Shown one piece after another: positions 10,216 to 20,316 of a DNA stretch of 64,000 nt. The notes under the pieces are model-generated. The model saw only the letters and a program-made list of their open reading frames with translations, ran no database searches and was not told where the DNA came from. Source of the DNA: Notamacropus eugenii (lineage: Eukaryota; Chordata; Mammalia; Diprotodontia; Macropodidae). Position 1 is the first letter of the stretch; each line of letters starts with the position of its first letter. A program made the position numbers and the translations under genes. The stretch is from NCBI RefSeq assembly GCF_028372415.1, contig NC_092872.1, positions 513,856,224 to 513,920,223 of the forward strand, given 5' to 3'.

Positions 10216-11621
10216 CTCTCTAGCACCTAGTTCAACATGCTGATGAATAAAAGAGAGTTGATTGGAATGTTGACAAAACTGTCATCATCTCCCTTTGTCA
10301 TCTGGCTGGGAGGCCTAAACACCTCCGCCCAAAGAACATTCCCAGTTGTCAGGCTTAGAGAATTGTAGGAATAGTTACTTGGCACTCTACTTGGGGCTCT
10401 CTTCAATCAGGGCTTTTTACACTCTGTGCTAGTCTGATAGAAATAAAGTTTTTTGACCTGCAGCGGAACAATTGCTTTCGCTATTGCTTGAGAGAGGGCT
10501 GGAGGAAGGGATGTGGGAATTATTTGGGATAGCATTAAAGCAGTAATTCCACAGAGGTCCTTTGGGTCTGACGATTTTGTCAACAGTATATACTCATTTT
10601 TATTTAAGCTGAGCCTGTCTGCTGAGGGACCTGACAGTGGGTACATCCTTTTATTGTTCAAAACTACAGACAACTCTGCCCATGCCTACAGAAAGGGTGA
10701 CTTAGTTTAGGGATGTGTCTCAGTCTTCTGAAAGAGGTCTTGGGAATATGAATTTCCATAATACATGTCGGATTAGTCATTGGGTAAGCAGGTGAGTATT
10801 TGCTCTAGCAATTGTGCCACACTAAATAATCCAGAGAGCTATAAAAACAGTGAATTCAACCGTTCATGAATAGTATGGATATTTGAGCTTTTGTGCAGCA
10901 CCAATCCACGGCAATATTTTTTTGTATTAAATACTATGAATCCACTTCATCTGTCAGCTCTATTCAAAACACAAAATGCTGGATGAATAGAGAGGATGTT
11001 CTGGGATCTTTCAGATGATTACTGTTGCTAGGAAAACCACTTCCTGATAGCTTTGTGCTCACTGTATGCCTCTCTCTTTGTGTACAGCTTTCGGTGACAA
11101 GCAAATTCATAGCATGGTATTGGGAAGGAATAGGAAAAGTTTAGAAATGTTTAAAGAACACTGCTTAAAGTTAAAAGGAGGATGTCATCTAAAATAATAG
11201 TTATGAGTTCTGTCTGCTTTCATGTGCAGGATTATAGCTATCAAGTAGGAGAGCCACGTGGCAATGCTTGTGTTGGTCTCAGAAATCTGGGGCAGACTTT
11301 GGGGGCATGCAGGAAGGAAGATCTGTAACCTTAGGAGGATACCTCATCATGGCGGCTCACTGGAATAATGAGGCCGTTACTGAATAGACAGAATGCTGAC
11401 TATTTCTTGCAGTGAAATGCCCCTACTGGTCAAGAAGTCTAATGTCAGAATGCCATGACTGCTGACTTAACTGCAGTCCAGTGACATGGGTCCAAGAAAA
11501 TAGGAAAAGGCTCAGAAGGTGTTAGGGACATAACTGTCACTGGACTTGTGACACAAATTTAACTCTGCCCAACTCCTTGTGTACTCTGGGCCTAAGACCT
11601 CTGGCAGATTACACCTTAATT
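10216..11621. other. Repeat-poor unassigned block
   Basis: About 1.4 kb with no SINE, LINE or DNA transposon that I recognise and no exon-like open frame. Long repeat-free blocks in such a dense landscape can hold conserved non-coding elements, but nothing in the bases alone proves it. Confidence 0.4.
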
Positions 11622-11793
11622 CAGGGGTGGGGAACCTGCGATCTCAAGGTCACATGTGACCCTCTAGGTCCTCAAGTGTAGCATTTAGAATGAATGCAAA
11701 CTTGTTCTTTGAAATTTGGATTCAGTCAAAGGGCAGCACTTGAGGACCTAGAGGGCCTCATATGGCCTTGAGGCAGCAGGTTCCCCACTCTCA
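11622..11793. mobile_element. Palindromic hAT-type MITE
   Basis: The left arm 'caggggtggggaacctgcg' and the right arm (reverse complement 'tgagagtggggaacctgctg') pair along nearly their whole length, including 'ctctaggtcctcaagtg' against 'cacttgaggacctagag'. The element is a 172-bp foldback with about 60-bp arms. No exact 8-bp target duplication is left. Confidence 0.75.
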
Positions 11794-12955
11794 ACGCACA
11801 AGACTTTCCTGTGAGACACACAGCAAAGGGGAACATGGCCCTGGGAGATAAGGAAAGTCAGCCAAGTTAACCAGAGGTCCATACTGTTCGACAACAAAAA
11901 TGGTTTCTCTTGATCTTTCTCCTTTCAATACACTCACCTCCATAGCCATCATTTAGAGAAAAGCAACTCATAGATCTGAACAGTCCTGGAGGGCAAAAGA
12001 GAAGTCAAAGCTCTTCTTAGAACTATTCAAATCAGTTACTTCCTTCTTGTTTTCAAAACTCAATTGTCCTTCCCTCCCTAACTGTAGGAACAGTTGGAAC
12101 AACTTAGAAAGTGAACTCTAGCCTCCACTCTTTAATTTTACAACTGTAAGTTTGCAACTTTGAAAAGTGTGCAAAATGATAGATTCTTATGCCTGGGGTT
12201 CAGAGCTAGCAATTCTGTGAATATACATATATTGGAAGAGTAGAACCTGAGGCTACTTGTCCAGTGTGATCTTAGATGATACTACAAGAAAAAAGTGGTC
12301 CTCTGTAACATGGTGTCTCTCCCACTGTTTCTGTAGAAACTATGTTCCAGGTGCTACTGTACCCTCTGATTCCTGAAATGGTCAACACTAAGCCAGTGGC
12401 ACTCTGCTTGTATGGTTTAATAGTTAAACAGTTCATAGGATAATTCCAAAAGAGTTCCAAATTTAGGAATGAGACAACACAGAAAGGTGAGGTCAAAGGT
12501 CAATGTCCATCAGCCAGGCCTTGCCATGTCCTAGGTCCTGACCTTGGTTTTGTTATTTACATTTATTTCCCTGCTTAATGTCAATGGATGTCAGTTATGG
12601 GCAAACAGTTCTCCCACTCACTATTAATTAAAGAGGGCATTTGAAGTATTAGGATTCTGAGATCCTTCAAGGCAGAGATCTTGTCTTCCCCTCCCTTTGA
12701 AATTCTCCAAAGAAACTACTCACAGATAGAGTAGTCTGTTGGCTGCCTGCTTTGTACCATGAAAGAATTCTCATCTTCAAAATATCTTTCCTCATAGCCT
12801 AATCATAACATCTGGCATTCTATGTTATTATTTTGGGTTAAGACAGAAAGGTAAATGTCAACGTAATCTGGAAGGGAAAAGACATAGTACCATTATCAAT
12901 CACTAATGAATGACATTGAACTAGTCTGTCAGATTGGTCACTAGTCCCCAAAACA
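11794..12955. other. Unassigned block
   Basis: No named repeat or exon recognised in about 1.15 kb. A 74-codon frame on the minus strand near 12272-12496 has no recognisable domain and is probably chance. Confidence 0.4.
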
Positions 12956-13065
12956 AGCCATTTCATAAGGGCTTACAATGTGCCAGGTAGTTGGTTAGTC
13001 TAGGGATACAAAGACTAGAGAAAATTTATTATAAAGGAACTTACATTCAAAAGGATCTTAATGAA
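12956..13065 (-). repeat. L2 3-prime end, antisense
   Basis: 'gggcttacaatgtgccaggt', 'gggatacaaagactagag' and 'aaggaacttacattc' are diverged antisense L2 3-prime sequence. Confidence 0.6.
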
Positions 13066-13922
13066 ATGGATCCTAGATCTGATGTTTTGCTATGTTTGGA
13101 GGAGGTGGAGGTCTAGAACATGGGATGCAGACCAGATTAAAGGGTACCACAGTGATGGATCCTGCGGGCACTGAACACTGTGATTAAGGGACCCAGAGAC
13201 TGCCAAAGGGAGAGAAAAAGGGGCACATAAGACAAATGTCTCCTCGTTTATAATTTCATCAATATCTGGGCTTAGCTCTGCTCACAGAGGGGTGCTTGAG
13301 TATGCAAGGACCATAGCTTTGGAAGGGGTTCTGAAATCTTGGTACATGGGGCGCTCCTTAGAAAGGCACAACATTTGGCATTATTCCCTGATGGTAACTG
13401 GGCAAATCAAGACAAATGGATCTCGAGATTCCAGTTTTCCCCCTCCTTGTTCACAGATGTACAACATGAGGCCTTCATCCAGAGAGGCGGCCATTCACTG
13501 CTGACCTGGCACAGAAGAGAAACTCTGCATGGAGTGGTGATGAATTTGTCAGTTTAGGGGGTTGGATGAGCAAAGACAGCAGCCGCTTGGGGCAGAGGTG
13601 GCTGGGTGATGGATGGGCTACTTTTATCTCCTGGCTTTAGCTTGAACTAGTCTGTCTGGATGCTTCCCCCCAAAGTTAATTTGCAGTCTTGCCACCTGCC
13701 CTAAAGGGAACAAAGAGTCCCAATGGAAGATTCAGTCTCCATCTCCAATAACTTCAGCTTTTCCACAACACGCTGGCTTTGGGCCATTTCTAGTACTGCT
13801 GCTACCCTCACCTCCCTTCTTTCCCACCTTTTTTAAAGTTGAGAAAAAAAAAAACAGGCTTTAAAATTTTAAAATAGGAACCAAGGTCACCTCTGTTGTC
13901 ACATAAAAATGAAAGGTAGTAC
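13066..13922. other. Unassigned, slightly G+C-richer block
   Basis: Two overlapping frames of about 70 codons at 13292-13557 are not supported by any domain, splice-site pair or codon pattern. No repeat family recognised. Confidence 0.35.
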
Positions 13923-14190
13923 AAGTAGTAGCTAATGTTTATATTAAGCATATATAATGTTTATATGAAGTTTGCAAAGTGCTTTAAAGCATGTTTTCTT
14001 GCTTGATCCTCACAACAGTCCTGTGTGGGAAGCAGCTACAATTTCTCCCATTTTACAGATGTAGAAACTGAGACTGGGATAAAGTAACTTTCCCAGGGCC
14101 ACACAGCTCAGAAGTATCTGAAGCAGGATTCAAACCCAGGTCTTTCTGATTCTAAGGCCAGCATTTTATACATTAGACCTAGCCCCATAA
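13923..14190 (-). repeat. CORE-SINE/MIR, antisense, nearly full length
   Basis: 'gtagctaatgtttatatt', 'tttgcaaagtgctttaaagc', 'ctcacaacagtcctgtgtgg', 'cccattttacagatgtagaa', 'ggccacacagctcagaag' and 'attcaaacccaggtctttct' occur in order. Confidence 0.85.
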
Positions 14191-14214
14191 AAGTGAATAT
14201 TTGATTTTTTTAAA

Positions 14215-14330
14215 GCTTAAGAATAATATAGCTATAGAGTATTAGATATATTTATATATGCTTATATAAATGTAAATTTATATATTTATGTAACTATAAT
14301 CTCATATTTACATAAAAATCATGTCAGTAA
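14215..14330. repeat. A+T-rich low-complexity DNA
   Basis: TATA-rich, partly palindromic tract ('tatatttatatatgcttata' and similar). No gene. Confidence 0.7.
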
Positions 14331-14351
14331 AATGATGATGTTGATACTGAC

Positions 14352-14450
14352 AAAGAGAGCATGTTGTAGTGGATAGGGAGTTGGCCAAAAAGACATGGGT
14401 TCAAGTTTTAACTCAACTCCTCAGGGCTCTAGGCCATTCTCCAAAGCTAT
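14352..14450 (+). repeat. Truncated MIR-type SINE
   Basis: 'gttgtagtggatagggagtt' and 'acatgggttcaagttt' form the head of a forward copy. It was cut by the insertion of the SINE at 14463. Confidence 0.55.
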
Positions 14451-14462
14451 AAGTTTCAGAGA

Positions 14463-14785
14463 GGGGTGGCTAGGTGGTACAGTGGATAGAGCACCAGTGC
14501 AGGAGTCAGGAGGACCTGAGTTCAAACTTCACCTCAGACCCTTGACAGTCACTAGCTGTGTGACCTTGGGCAAGTCACTTAACCCCAACTGCCTCATCGT
14601 GGGTCATCTCCAGTCATCCTGATGGATATCTGGTCACTGGATTCAGATGGTTCTGGAGGAGAAGTGAGACTGGTGACCTGTACAGCCTTCCCTCACTCAA
14701 AACAGAATCAAGTGCTCGTCATGTCATCATTTCTCTGACAGCATGGTCTTCTTTGGCAATGAAGGATGAACACACACACCTCTTC
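14463..14785 (+). mobile_element. tRNA-headed SINE with RTE-type tail
   Basis: Head 'ggtggctaggtggtacagtg', a tRNA-like core with 'agctgtgtgaccttgggcaa', then an RTE-like tail ('atctccagtcatcctgatgg', 'gcatggtcttctttggcaat', 'gaaggatgaacacaca'). A 12-bp direct duplication 'aagtttcagaga' flanks it at 14451-14462 and 14786-14797, so the edges are firm. The tail implies mobilisation by an RTE-clade LINE. Confidence 0.88.
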
Positions 14786-14885
14786 AAGTTTCAGAGAAGG
14801 TGGTGCCCTTCATTGGTAAAGGGAGTTGGTCCAGAAGTTGCCTACCCAATGAAATCACGATCAGTCTCTATTCCTTGTATACAAC

Positions 14886-15140
14886 AATATCAGCTGACAT
14901 TTATGTGACACTTTAAATATTGTCAAACGTACACACATGATCTCACTTGAGTCTTACAACAGTCCTATTGAGGAGACACTAGATGATCATTATTATTATT
15001 AACCCCATTTTAGAGCTGAGGAAAAGGTGGCTAAGACAAGTGACTTGCTCATGGTCACAGAGCTAGTAATTGTCAAAAGTGGTATCTGAAATCTCATCTC
15101 CCTGATTCCAAGTCAGCATTCTTTCTAATACAGCAATCTA
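14886..15140 (-). repeat. CORE-SINE/MIR, antisense
   Basis: 'cagctgacatttatgtgaca', 'gagtcttacaacagtcctat', 'accccattttagagctgagg' and 'catggtcacagagctagtaa' occur in order. Confidence 0.8.
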
Positions 15141-15144
15141 CCTT

Positions 15145-15262
15145 TTTATATATATGTATGTGGGTGTATATATGACTATTATATATATCATATATAACAT
15201 ATATTTTGTGTGTATACATACACACAAAATACATACATGTACATATATGTATGCATCCCATC
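15145..15262. repeat. (TATG)/(TA)/(CA) microsatellite
   Basis: Mixed tatgtatg, tatatata and tacacaca units, partly self-complementary, following the SINE. Confidence 0.9.
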
Positions 15263-15639
15263 AGCATGTTATTGCTAAACACATTATCACCACATTGCTT
15301 TATGGCTAAAGACATCCTCACCACTGTTGTCTATTAACAGTGCTACTGCCTACCACTATGCAAATTTAATTTGCCTTAACACTTCTGTTCCCAAATCAAT
15401 GATTTGTTTATTTTGCTGATTAACTGTCCTCATTAGGATACTTATCATATCCAAAGGTTGTGTGTGTTTTTAAAACAAAATCTATGGGTAATTACAGTGA
15501 TGAAAAATGAAGTAAACAAACATACAATAAACCACTTTGCCAGACTCCATAAGAAACCTATTTTCATATGTAGACATGACCTAAACAGAAGCCTTAATTA
15601 AGTAATAACCTATTGTGCCTTCCCTTTGGGATTGCTTCC
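15263..15639. other. Unassigned sequence
   Basis: Nothing recognised. A+T-rich. Confidence 0.4.
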
Positions 15640-15815
15640 AATTTACCCCATCTCTATCTCACATATCCATAGTTTTTTGGCATGTTGTCTCCTCCCCTCG
15701 AATGGAAGCTATTTGAGGGTAGGGACTATTTTTGCCTCTGTCACCTGAGAGTTGTAGCATGATGCCTGGCACATAGTAGATGCTTAATGAATGTGTGTTA
15801 ACTTGTTATTAACAC
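15640..15815 (+). repeat. L2 3-prime end
   Basis: 'atggaagctatttgagggta', 'gatgcctggcacatagtaga' and 'tgcttaatgaatgtgtgtta' are a textbook L2 3-prime end, forward strand. Confidence 0.8.
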
Positions 15816-15955
15816 TCACAAGTTATATAAACTCAGAAGTCCCATTGCAGTTAAAATTTACAATTTCTGAAGTTCATGTGGGCCAGGATTCTTTTTATAA
15901 TTTTCTTTATTCCCTTTGGAAAAAAAATTATAAAACTACTGATGATGTTTAGGGA

Positions 15956-16537
15956 TGCTGGAGACCCCAAAATACCAACACACCAGACGCTGCTCGAATG
16001 AATTCAACTCAAGCCTTCTTAAAACCAAAGAAAACAAAGTTTATTAAAGATTCGCCATCTTGGGTTGGCTCTTAAGATGCCTAAGCATTTGTCATGCTTG
16101 TATTCACAAGTGGGTCAGATAGAATCCCAGCTAGACCGAATCTGAGCTGGATTGAGTCTGAGCGCTTTCATGGAGGCAAGATGGAACTAAATACAGAAAA
16201 GACTATAGGAGGGATCTGGGGGTGGTCTGGTAGTCTAGAGTGATGGGAGGAGGAGTTTAGGGAGGATTTTGAGGAGAAGTTCAAGAAGGGAATCCAAGGA
16301 GGGTCAAGGGCTAGAAACAGCTAGAGGCAATCAGGAGATATCAGACCTAGGAGGGTTTGGGTGGGAAGCAGGTGGGGCAATCTAGAGGTTACAGATAATG
16401 GCCACAGATTTGAGTAAGAAAGGCCAGGTTAAGTGGGGAGATTCAAGGAGAATTCAATTTGAGTATGAAAAGCCAGGTTAAGTGGAGATATTCAAGGAGA
16501 ATTCAAGGAAGTTCCCAGAGTCTGAATCCCATATCTA
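15956..16537 (-). mobile_element. Solo LTR, same ERV family as 4811-5300
   Basis: On the minus strand it carries, in order, U3-like sequence, a TATA-like region and 'tttaataaactttgtttt' with an intact AATAAA, and it ends near 'gtctccagca'. It aligns with most of the LTR at 4811-5300. No internal retroviral sequence adjoins it, so it is probably a recombined solo LTR. The U3 holds a 49-bp tandem duplication (16409-16457 and 16458-16506). No clear target duplication was seen. Confidence 0.75.
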
Positions 16538-16689
16538 TTAGAGAGTTTTGGTTTTCTAAAACAATGCAGTATAAAAATCATAAATATGGGGGAATCAATT
16601 CATAGCCATTATGGGAAGCAGTTAGGTGCCACTCAATAAAAAAAAAAAAATGAGTGAACAGATCAAAACTAGTAGATCCCTAGATCTCA

Positions 16690-17070
16690 TTTTCTTTTAA
16701 AGTAAGCTGATATGAACTTACCCTCTAGGGGCTTACAGTCTGAGAAAGACAATACCGAGGTGGAGATGGAATTCAGTATAAACTATTGTGATAGGTATAA
16801 GAAATGGGGTCCATTCAGGAAGTAGCATGGTGAATAAAGAGAGGACCTTAGGCAGAATCATTCTTTTAACTAATTCTGGGGAAAGTTTGAACAATGACAC
16901 ACATTCATTCAACAAACATTTTTGTTCAGGGTCTTTTGTTGGGCACTTAGTCTTGGAGGGCGGGGTTGGGGAAGTGGGAGGGAAGGAATTACAGAATAGT
17001 TGGAAGGTGGTCCCTCCCTTCACTAAGTTTACTGTGGTTTAGGAGGAATGAAGACGTATAAACAAATAAT
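16690..17070 (-). repeat. L2, antisense, fragmentary
   Basis: 'ggggcttacagtctgagaaa' and, further on, 'attcattcaacaaacatttt' are pieces of antisense L2 3-prime sequence. They may be two copies. Confidence 0.5.
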
Positions 17071-17079
17071 TCTGTGACG

Positions 17080-17270
17080 TAGTAGAAAGCATGCTGGATT
17101 CAGACGCGGGATTTGGATTAGAATTTTACAACTCTTATTTCACCAGTATGACTTTGGGCAAACCATGTCACTTCTCTGGTCCTCAGTTTCCTCTTTTGTA
17201 CGATGAGGTAGTTAAACTAGATGACCTCTAAGTTTCCTTCAGCTCTAAAGTGACTATTCTGTGATCCTAT
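17080..17270 (+). repeat. MIR-type SINE
   Basis: 'cctcagtttcctcttttgta', 'ctagatgacctctaagtttc' and 'tctgtgatcctatta' are the forward core and tail of a MIR copy. Confidence 0.75.
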
Positions 17271-17282
17271 TATGCCAGGTAG

Positions 17283-17524
17283 GGTGTTAGGTGGCACAGT
17301 GGATAGACCACTAGACCTAGAGTTATGAAGACCCATCTTCCTGAGTCCAAATTCAGCCTCAGACACTTCCTAGCTGTGTGACCCTGGGCAAGTCACTTAA
17401 CCCTGTCTGCCTCAGTTTCCTCAACTATAAAATGAGCTGGAGAAGAAAATGGCAAACCACTCCAGTATTTTTGCCAAGAAAATTCCAAAGGGGATCACGA
17501 AGAGTTGGACACAACTGAAACAAC
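17283..17524 (+). mobile_element. SINE with BovB-like tail
   Basis: A tRNA-like head ('taggtggcacagtggataga') is followed by the tail 'gaaaatggcaaaccactcca', 'ttttgccaagaaaattcc' and 'agagttggacacaactgaaa', close to the 3-prime end of BovB/RTE LINEs. The flanking repeat 'tatgccaggtag' (17271-17282) against 'tacgccaggtag' (17525-17536) is a target duplication with one mismatch. Confidence 0.88.
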
Positions 17525-17536
17525 TACGCCAGGTAG

Positions 17537-18103
17537 AATATGTTAAATGTTTCTGAGTAGACAGATTTTCAAGAGTCCTTTGAAGAATGAGAGGAAGCCA
17601 TTCTAGTAATCCAAGATAGGAAGGAATTTCAGGCATGGACTTGTGTCTGAGAAGGCCATTATGTAGCCTTTTTTTAATGCATCTCATTATAGACAGATAC
17701 ACTTAGTGATGACAGCTAGTAGAGGCAAAATTTCCTCTCTGTCCTGTGAAACATTTTAATCATCCTCTGGATAACCAAGAAACACAAACACGTGTGCATC
17801 TCTCTCTTCTCCACTTTATCTTTCTCCCCTTTCTGTAAGAATGACTCATGGTATCCAATTACTCTCTGCCTTTGCTACATCTTAGAGAACAAGCCAACAT
17901 AAGAATGATTAAAATGCATGGAGAAGAGAAGAAGTAATTAAATATAACAACCAGCCCTACTTTGGGCACCCAGTGGCTCTATTTTCTGTTGAGCAAGATG
18001 AAAGCTGTTATACGTCAATGGTCCGTGATGGATGCTGAAGTCTGGTGAGTGGAAGGAACTGGAGACTTGGAGCAGGCGGAAGGGGTTTTGAGTCTGGGTT
18101 CTT
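17537..18103. other. Mostly unassigned, possible antisense L2 trace
   Basis: 'gaagccattctagtaatcca' near 17594 resembles antisense L2. The rest is unassigned. Confidence 0.35.
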
Positions 18104-18114
18104 TCTGACCTCTT

Positions 18115-18334
18115 GGGCAACTAGGTGGTGGAGTCAGGAAGACCTAAGTTCAAATTCAGCTTCAGATGTTAGCTGTGTGACCCAGGGCAAATCATTTAAC
18201 CCTATTTGCCTTAGTTTTCTCATCTACAAAATGAGCTAGAGAAGAATATGGCATACTATTCTAGTATCTTTGCCAAGAAAACTCCAAAAGGGGTCACAAA
18301 AAGTTGGACACAACTGAAACTACTGAACAATCAA
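18115..18334 (+). mobile_element. SINE with BovB-like tail
   Basis: Same family as 17283-17524, with part of the head missing. It ends 'aagttggacacaactgaaac'. The target duplication is 'tctgacctctt' (18104-18114) against 'tctgacccctt' (18335-18345), one mismatch. Confidence 0.85.
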
Positions 18335-18345
18335 TCTGACCCCTT

Positions 18346-18450
18346 TTTACTGTATTATGGTGGGCAAAATTATTTGCCTTTCTGAGCCTCAGTTTTTACA
18401 TTTGTTAAATGGGGATAATAATCTTAGCTATATTTATCTGACAATAAGAG
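18346..18450 (+). repeat. MIR-type SINE fragment
   Basis: 'tttctgagcctcagttttta' and 'aaatggggataataatctta' are forward MIR core sequence. Confidence 0.6.
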
Positions 18451-18554
18451 ATTTTCAAGAGGATATGGATAAACTTAACAGAGGTTAAGAAGATGTGAAT
18501 ATGGCATGATGCGTATCATTGGAGTGAGTGATCACATTGATGAAAACACAGATT

Positions 18555-18735
18555 ATAGGATTAGAGATCTGGAGCTAGAAAGGACCTCTGAGGCCATCTG
18601 GTTCAATAACTTTATTTTACAGATGAGGAAACTGTGGTCCACAGAGATTAAGTAATTTATCTAAGGTCACATGGATAGTAGATGTTAGAAGCATATTTTG
18701 TCATGTTCTCTGACTCAGGAATCAATGCTGTTTCT
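18555..18735 (-). repeat. MIR-type SINE, antisense
   Basis: 'gatctggagctagaaaggac', 'ttattttacagatgaggaaa' and 'aaggtcacatggatagtaga' occur in order. Confidence 0.75.
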
Positions 18736-18812
18736 ATGTCAAGCTATGAAAGACTCCAAGTATTTAACTCACAAGGTTGTTGAGGAAGAAGCATTGTGAT
18801 GGAAGACATAGT

Positions 18813-18875
18813 ACTCTCTGAGTTATTAAGTATGCAAATTCACATTGATCAAAATAAGCATTTTTTGCTGCTCAC
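18813..18875 (+). repeat. Split local duplication, copy 1
   Basis: 18813-18858 matches 20183-20228 (two differences in 46), and 18859-18875 matches 20300-20316 (one difference in 17). The 71 bases that separate the two blocks in copy 2 are absent here. Confidence 0.7.
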
Positions 18876-18876
18876 A

Positions 18877-19035
18877 TATTGTCAATTGCGTTTAATTCAT
18901 TTTACATATGAGGAAACTGAAGGCAAATGGGGTTAAGTGACTTGCCCAGAGTCACAAAGTTAGTAAGTGTCTGAGGCCTAATTTGAACTTACGTTTTCTG
19001 ACTTCAGGCCTGGCACTCTATCCACTGCATCAGCT
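18877..19035 (-). repeat. CORE-SINE, antisense, 5-prime half
   Basis: 'ttttacatatgaggaaactg', 'gacttgcccagagtcacaaa' and 'gcactctatccactgcatca' are antisense core and tRNA-end sequence. Confidence 0.75.
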
Positions 19036-19169
19036 ACTACACACCCTAAACCATAAAGTACTTTGCAAATGTAAATTTGCATTATTTTTACCAGAACGTT
19101 ATCCATCTAGTAGAGAAGAATATTTTAGGCTATAGAAATTCATGAAAACCATTTGCTTAGATCATGAGG

Positions 19170-19310
19170 TCACAGAATCATAGATTTAAAGCTGGAAGGG
19201 AATTTAGCATCCATTGAGTCTAATCCCCATATGTTACAAATGAGAAAATGGAGGCCTAAGGAGGATAAATGACTTGATTACTGTCACTTAGCTAGTAAAA
19301 TGCTACCTCA
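19170..19310 (-). repeat. MIR-type SINE, antisense
   Basis: 'agaatcatagatttaaagct', 'tgttacaaatgagaaaatgg' and 'ctgtcacttagctagtaaaa'. Confidence 0.7.
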
Positions 19311-19560
19311 TTCTTCAAGGTCTATCCCAAATGCTACCTTCTTTGTGAAACCTTCCCTGACAGCCCATCTGGAAGACATTCCTTTCTCCTCTGAAGTCAT
19401 GGCATTTACTTTCTGTGTTCCTTATTTGGCATTTTTCTTTTGATATTTTATATTATTGGAACATGCATACACAAAAACTTATCTATTTTCTCCATCAGAC
19501 TATCAGTGCCTTGATATTATATGTTTGACTTAACAAGAGGCTTGAATAAAGTCCTTTAAG
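19311..19560 (+). repeat. L2 3-prime part
   Basis: 'aatgctaccttctttgtgaa', 'accttccctgacagcccatc' and 'ggcatttactttctgtgttc' follow the forward L2 order. Confidence 0.65.
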
Positions 19561-19564
19561 GTTG

Positions 19565-19765
19565 ACAAAGAGACAGATTCAATACCTCATTTGATGTTTG
19601 AAATAACTCCCCAAAGTAGGTTTTATTGTATTATTATCCTCATTTAACAGATGGAGAAACTGAGGCTCAGAGACATTGGATGACGAGCCCATGGTAACAT
19701 AGCTAAAATATAGTTTCAGCATAGATTGTCAGAGGCAAGATTCAAACTCAGGTCTGTCTTGAAGT
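19565..19765 (-). repeat. CORE-SINE/MIR, antisense
   Basis: 'tcctcatttaacagatggag', 'aaactgaggctcagagacat' and 'gattcaaactcaggtctgtc'. Confidence 0.75.
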
Positions 19766-20182
19766 TTGGGGAATCATGAGTCAGCTGTATGCTCCCCATA
19801 GGCTCAGGCAAACAGCTTATTCTTAACCTTTTCCATTTATCACCATCTTATCTTCAGTGTCCGATAGCAGTAGTAGGGCTGTCTTCTCCTCTAAGATAGG
19901 AGACAAGGGAAAAGGAGAAAGTAAAAGTGATGACCCTGAGAAGTGAAAATGAGTTCAGATGTCTCCTATTAAATGGCCTTGAGCTCAGTAAAGTAGGAGG
20001 ACAATTTATTTGATCCAAATGTGTGAGGAGGGGTTCATTTAGAGGCTTGAGGAGTTAGGAAAAGGTTGAAAGGTATAACTATGGGGAAGGAGATGAGTCT
20101 TTAGCAAAGCATCTTACATGTGGTACAAGTCCAACAAATATCTGTTGACTACCTGATGGATGACAATAGCACCCAACATAAC

Positions 20183-20316
20183 ACTCTTTGAGTTAGTAAG
20201 TATGCAAATTCACATTGATCAAAATAAGATGCATTACATCATTCAGCAGGACTTGGCTGGGACCAGACTATTGGACTTCAGAGCTGCATTCAGTCCCACC
20301 ATTTTCTGCTGCTCAC
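20183..20316 (+). repeat. Split local duplication, copy 2
   Basis: Carries both blocks shared with 18813-18875, with an extra 71 bases between them (20229-20299). It is either the parent form, with a deletion in copy 1, or an interrupted copy. Confidence 0.7.

Noticed and set aside
13292-13557. Two overlapping frames of about 70 codons as a conserved exon
   Set aside because: Overlap in two frames with no domain and no codon bias; nothing favours one over the other.
14463-14560. tRNA genes at the heads of SINEs
   Set aside because: The heads are tRNA-like promoters of SINEs with diverged arms and a continuing SINE body; none folds as an intact tRNA by eye.
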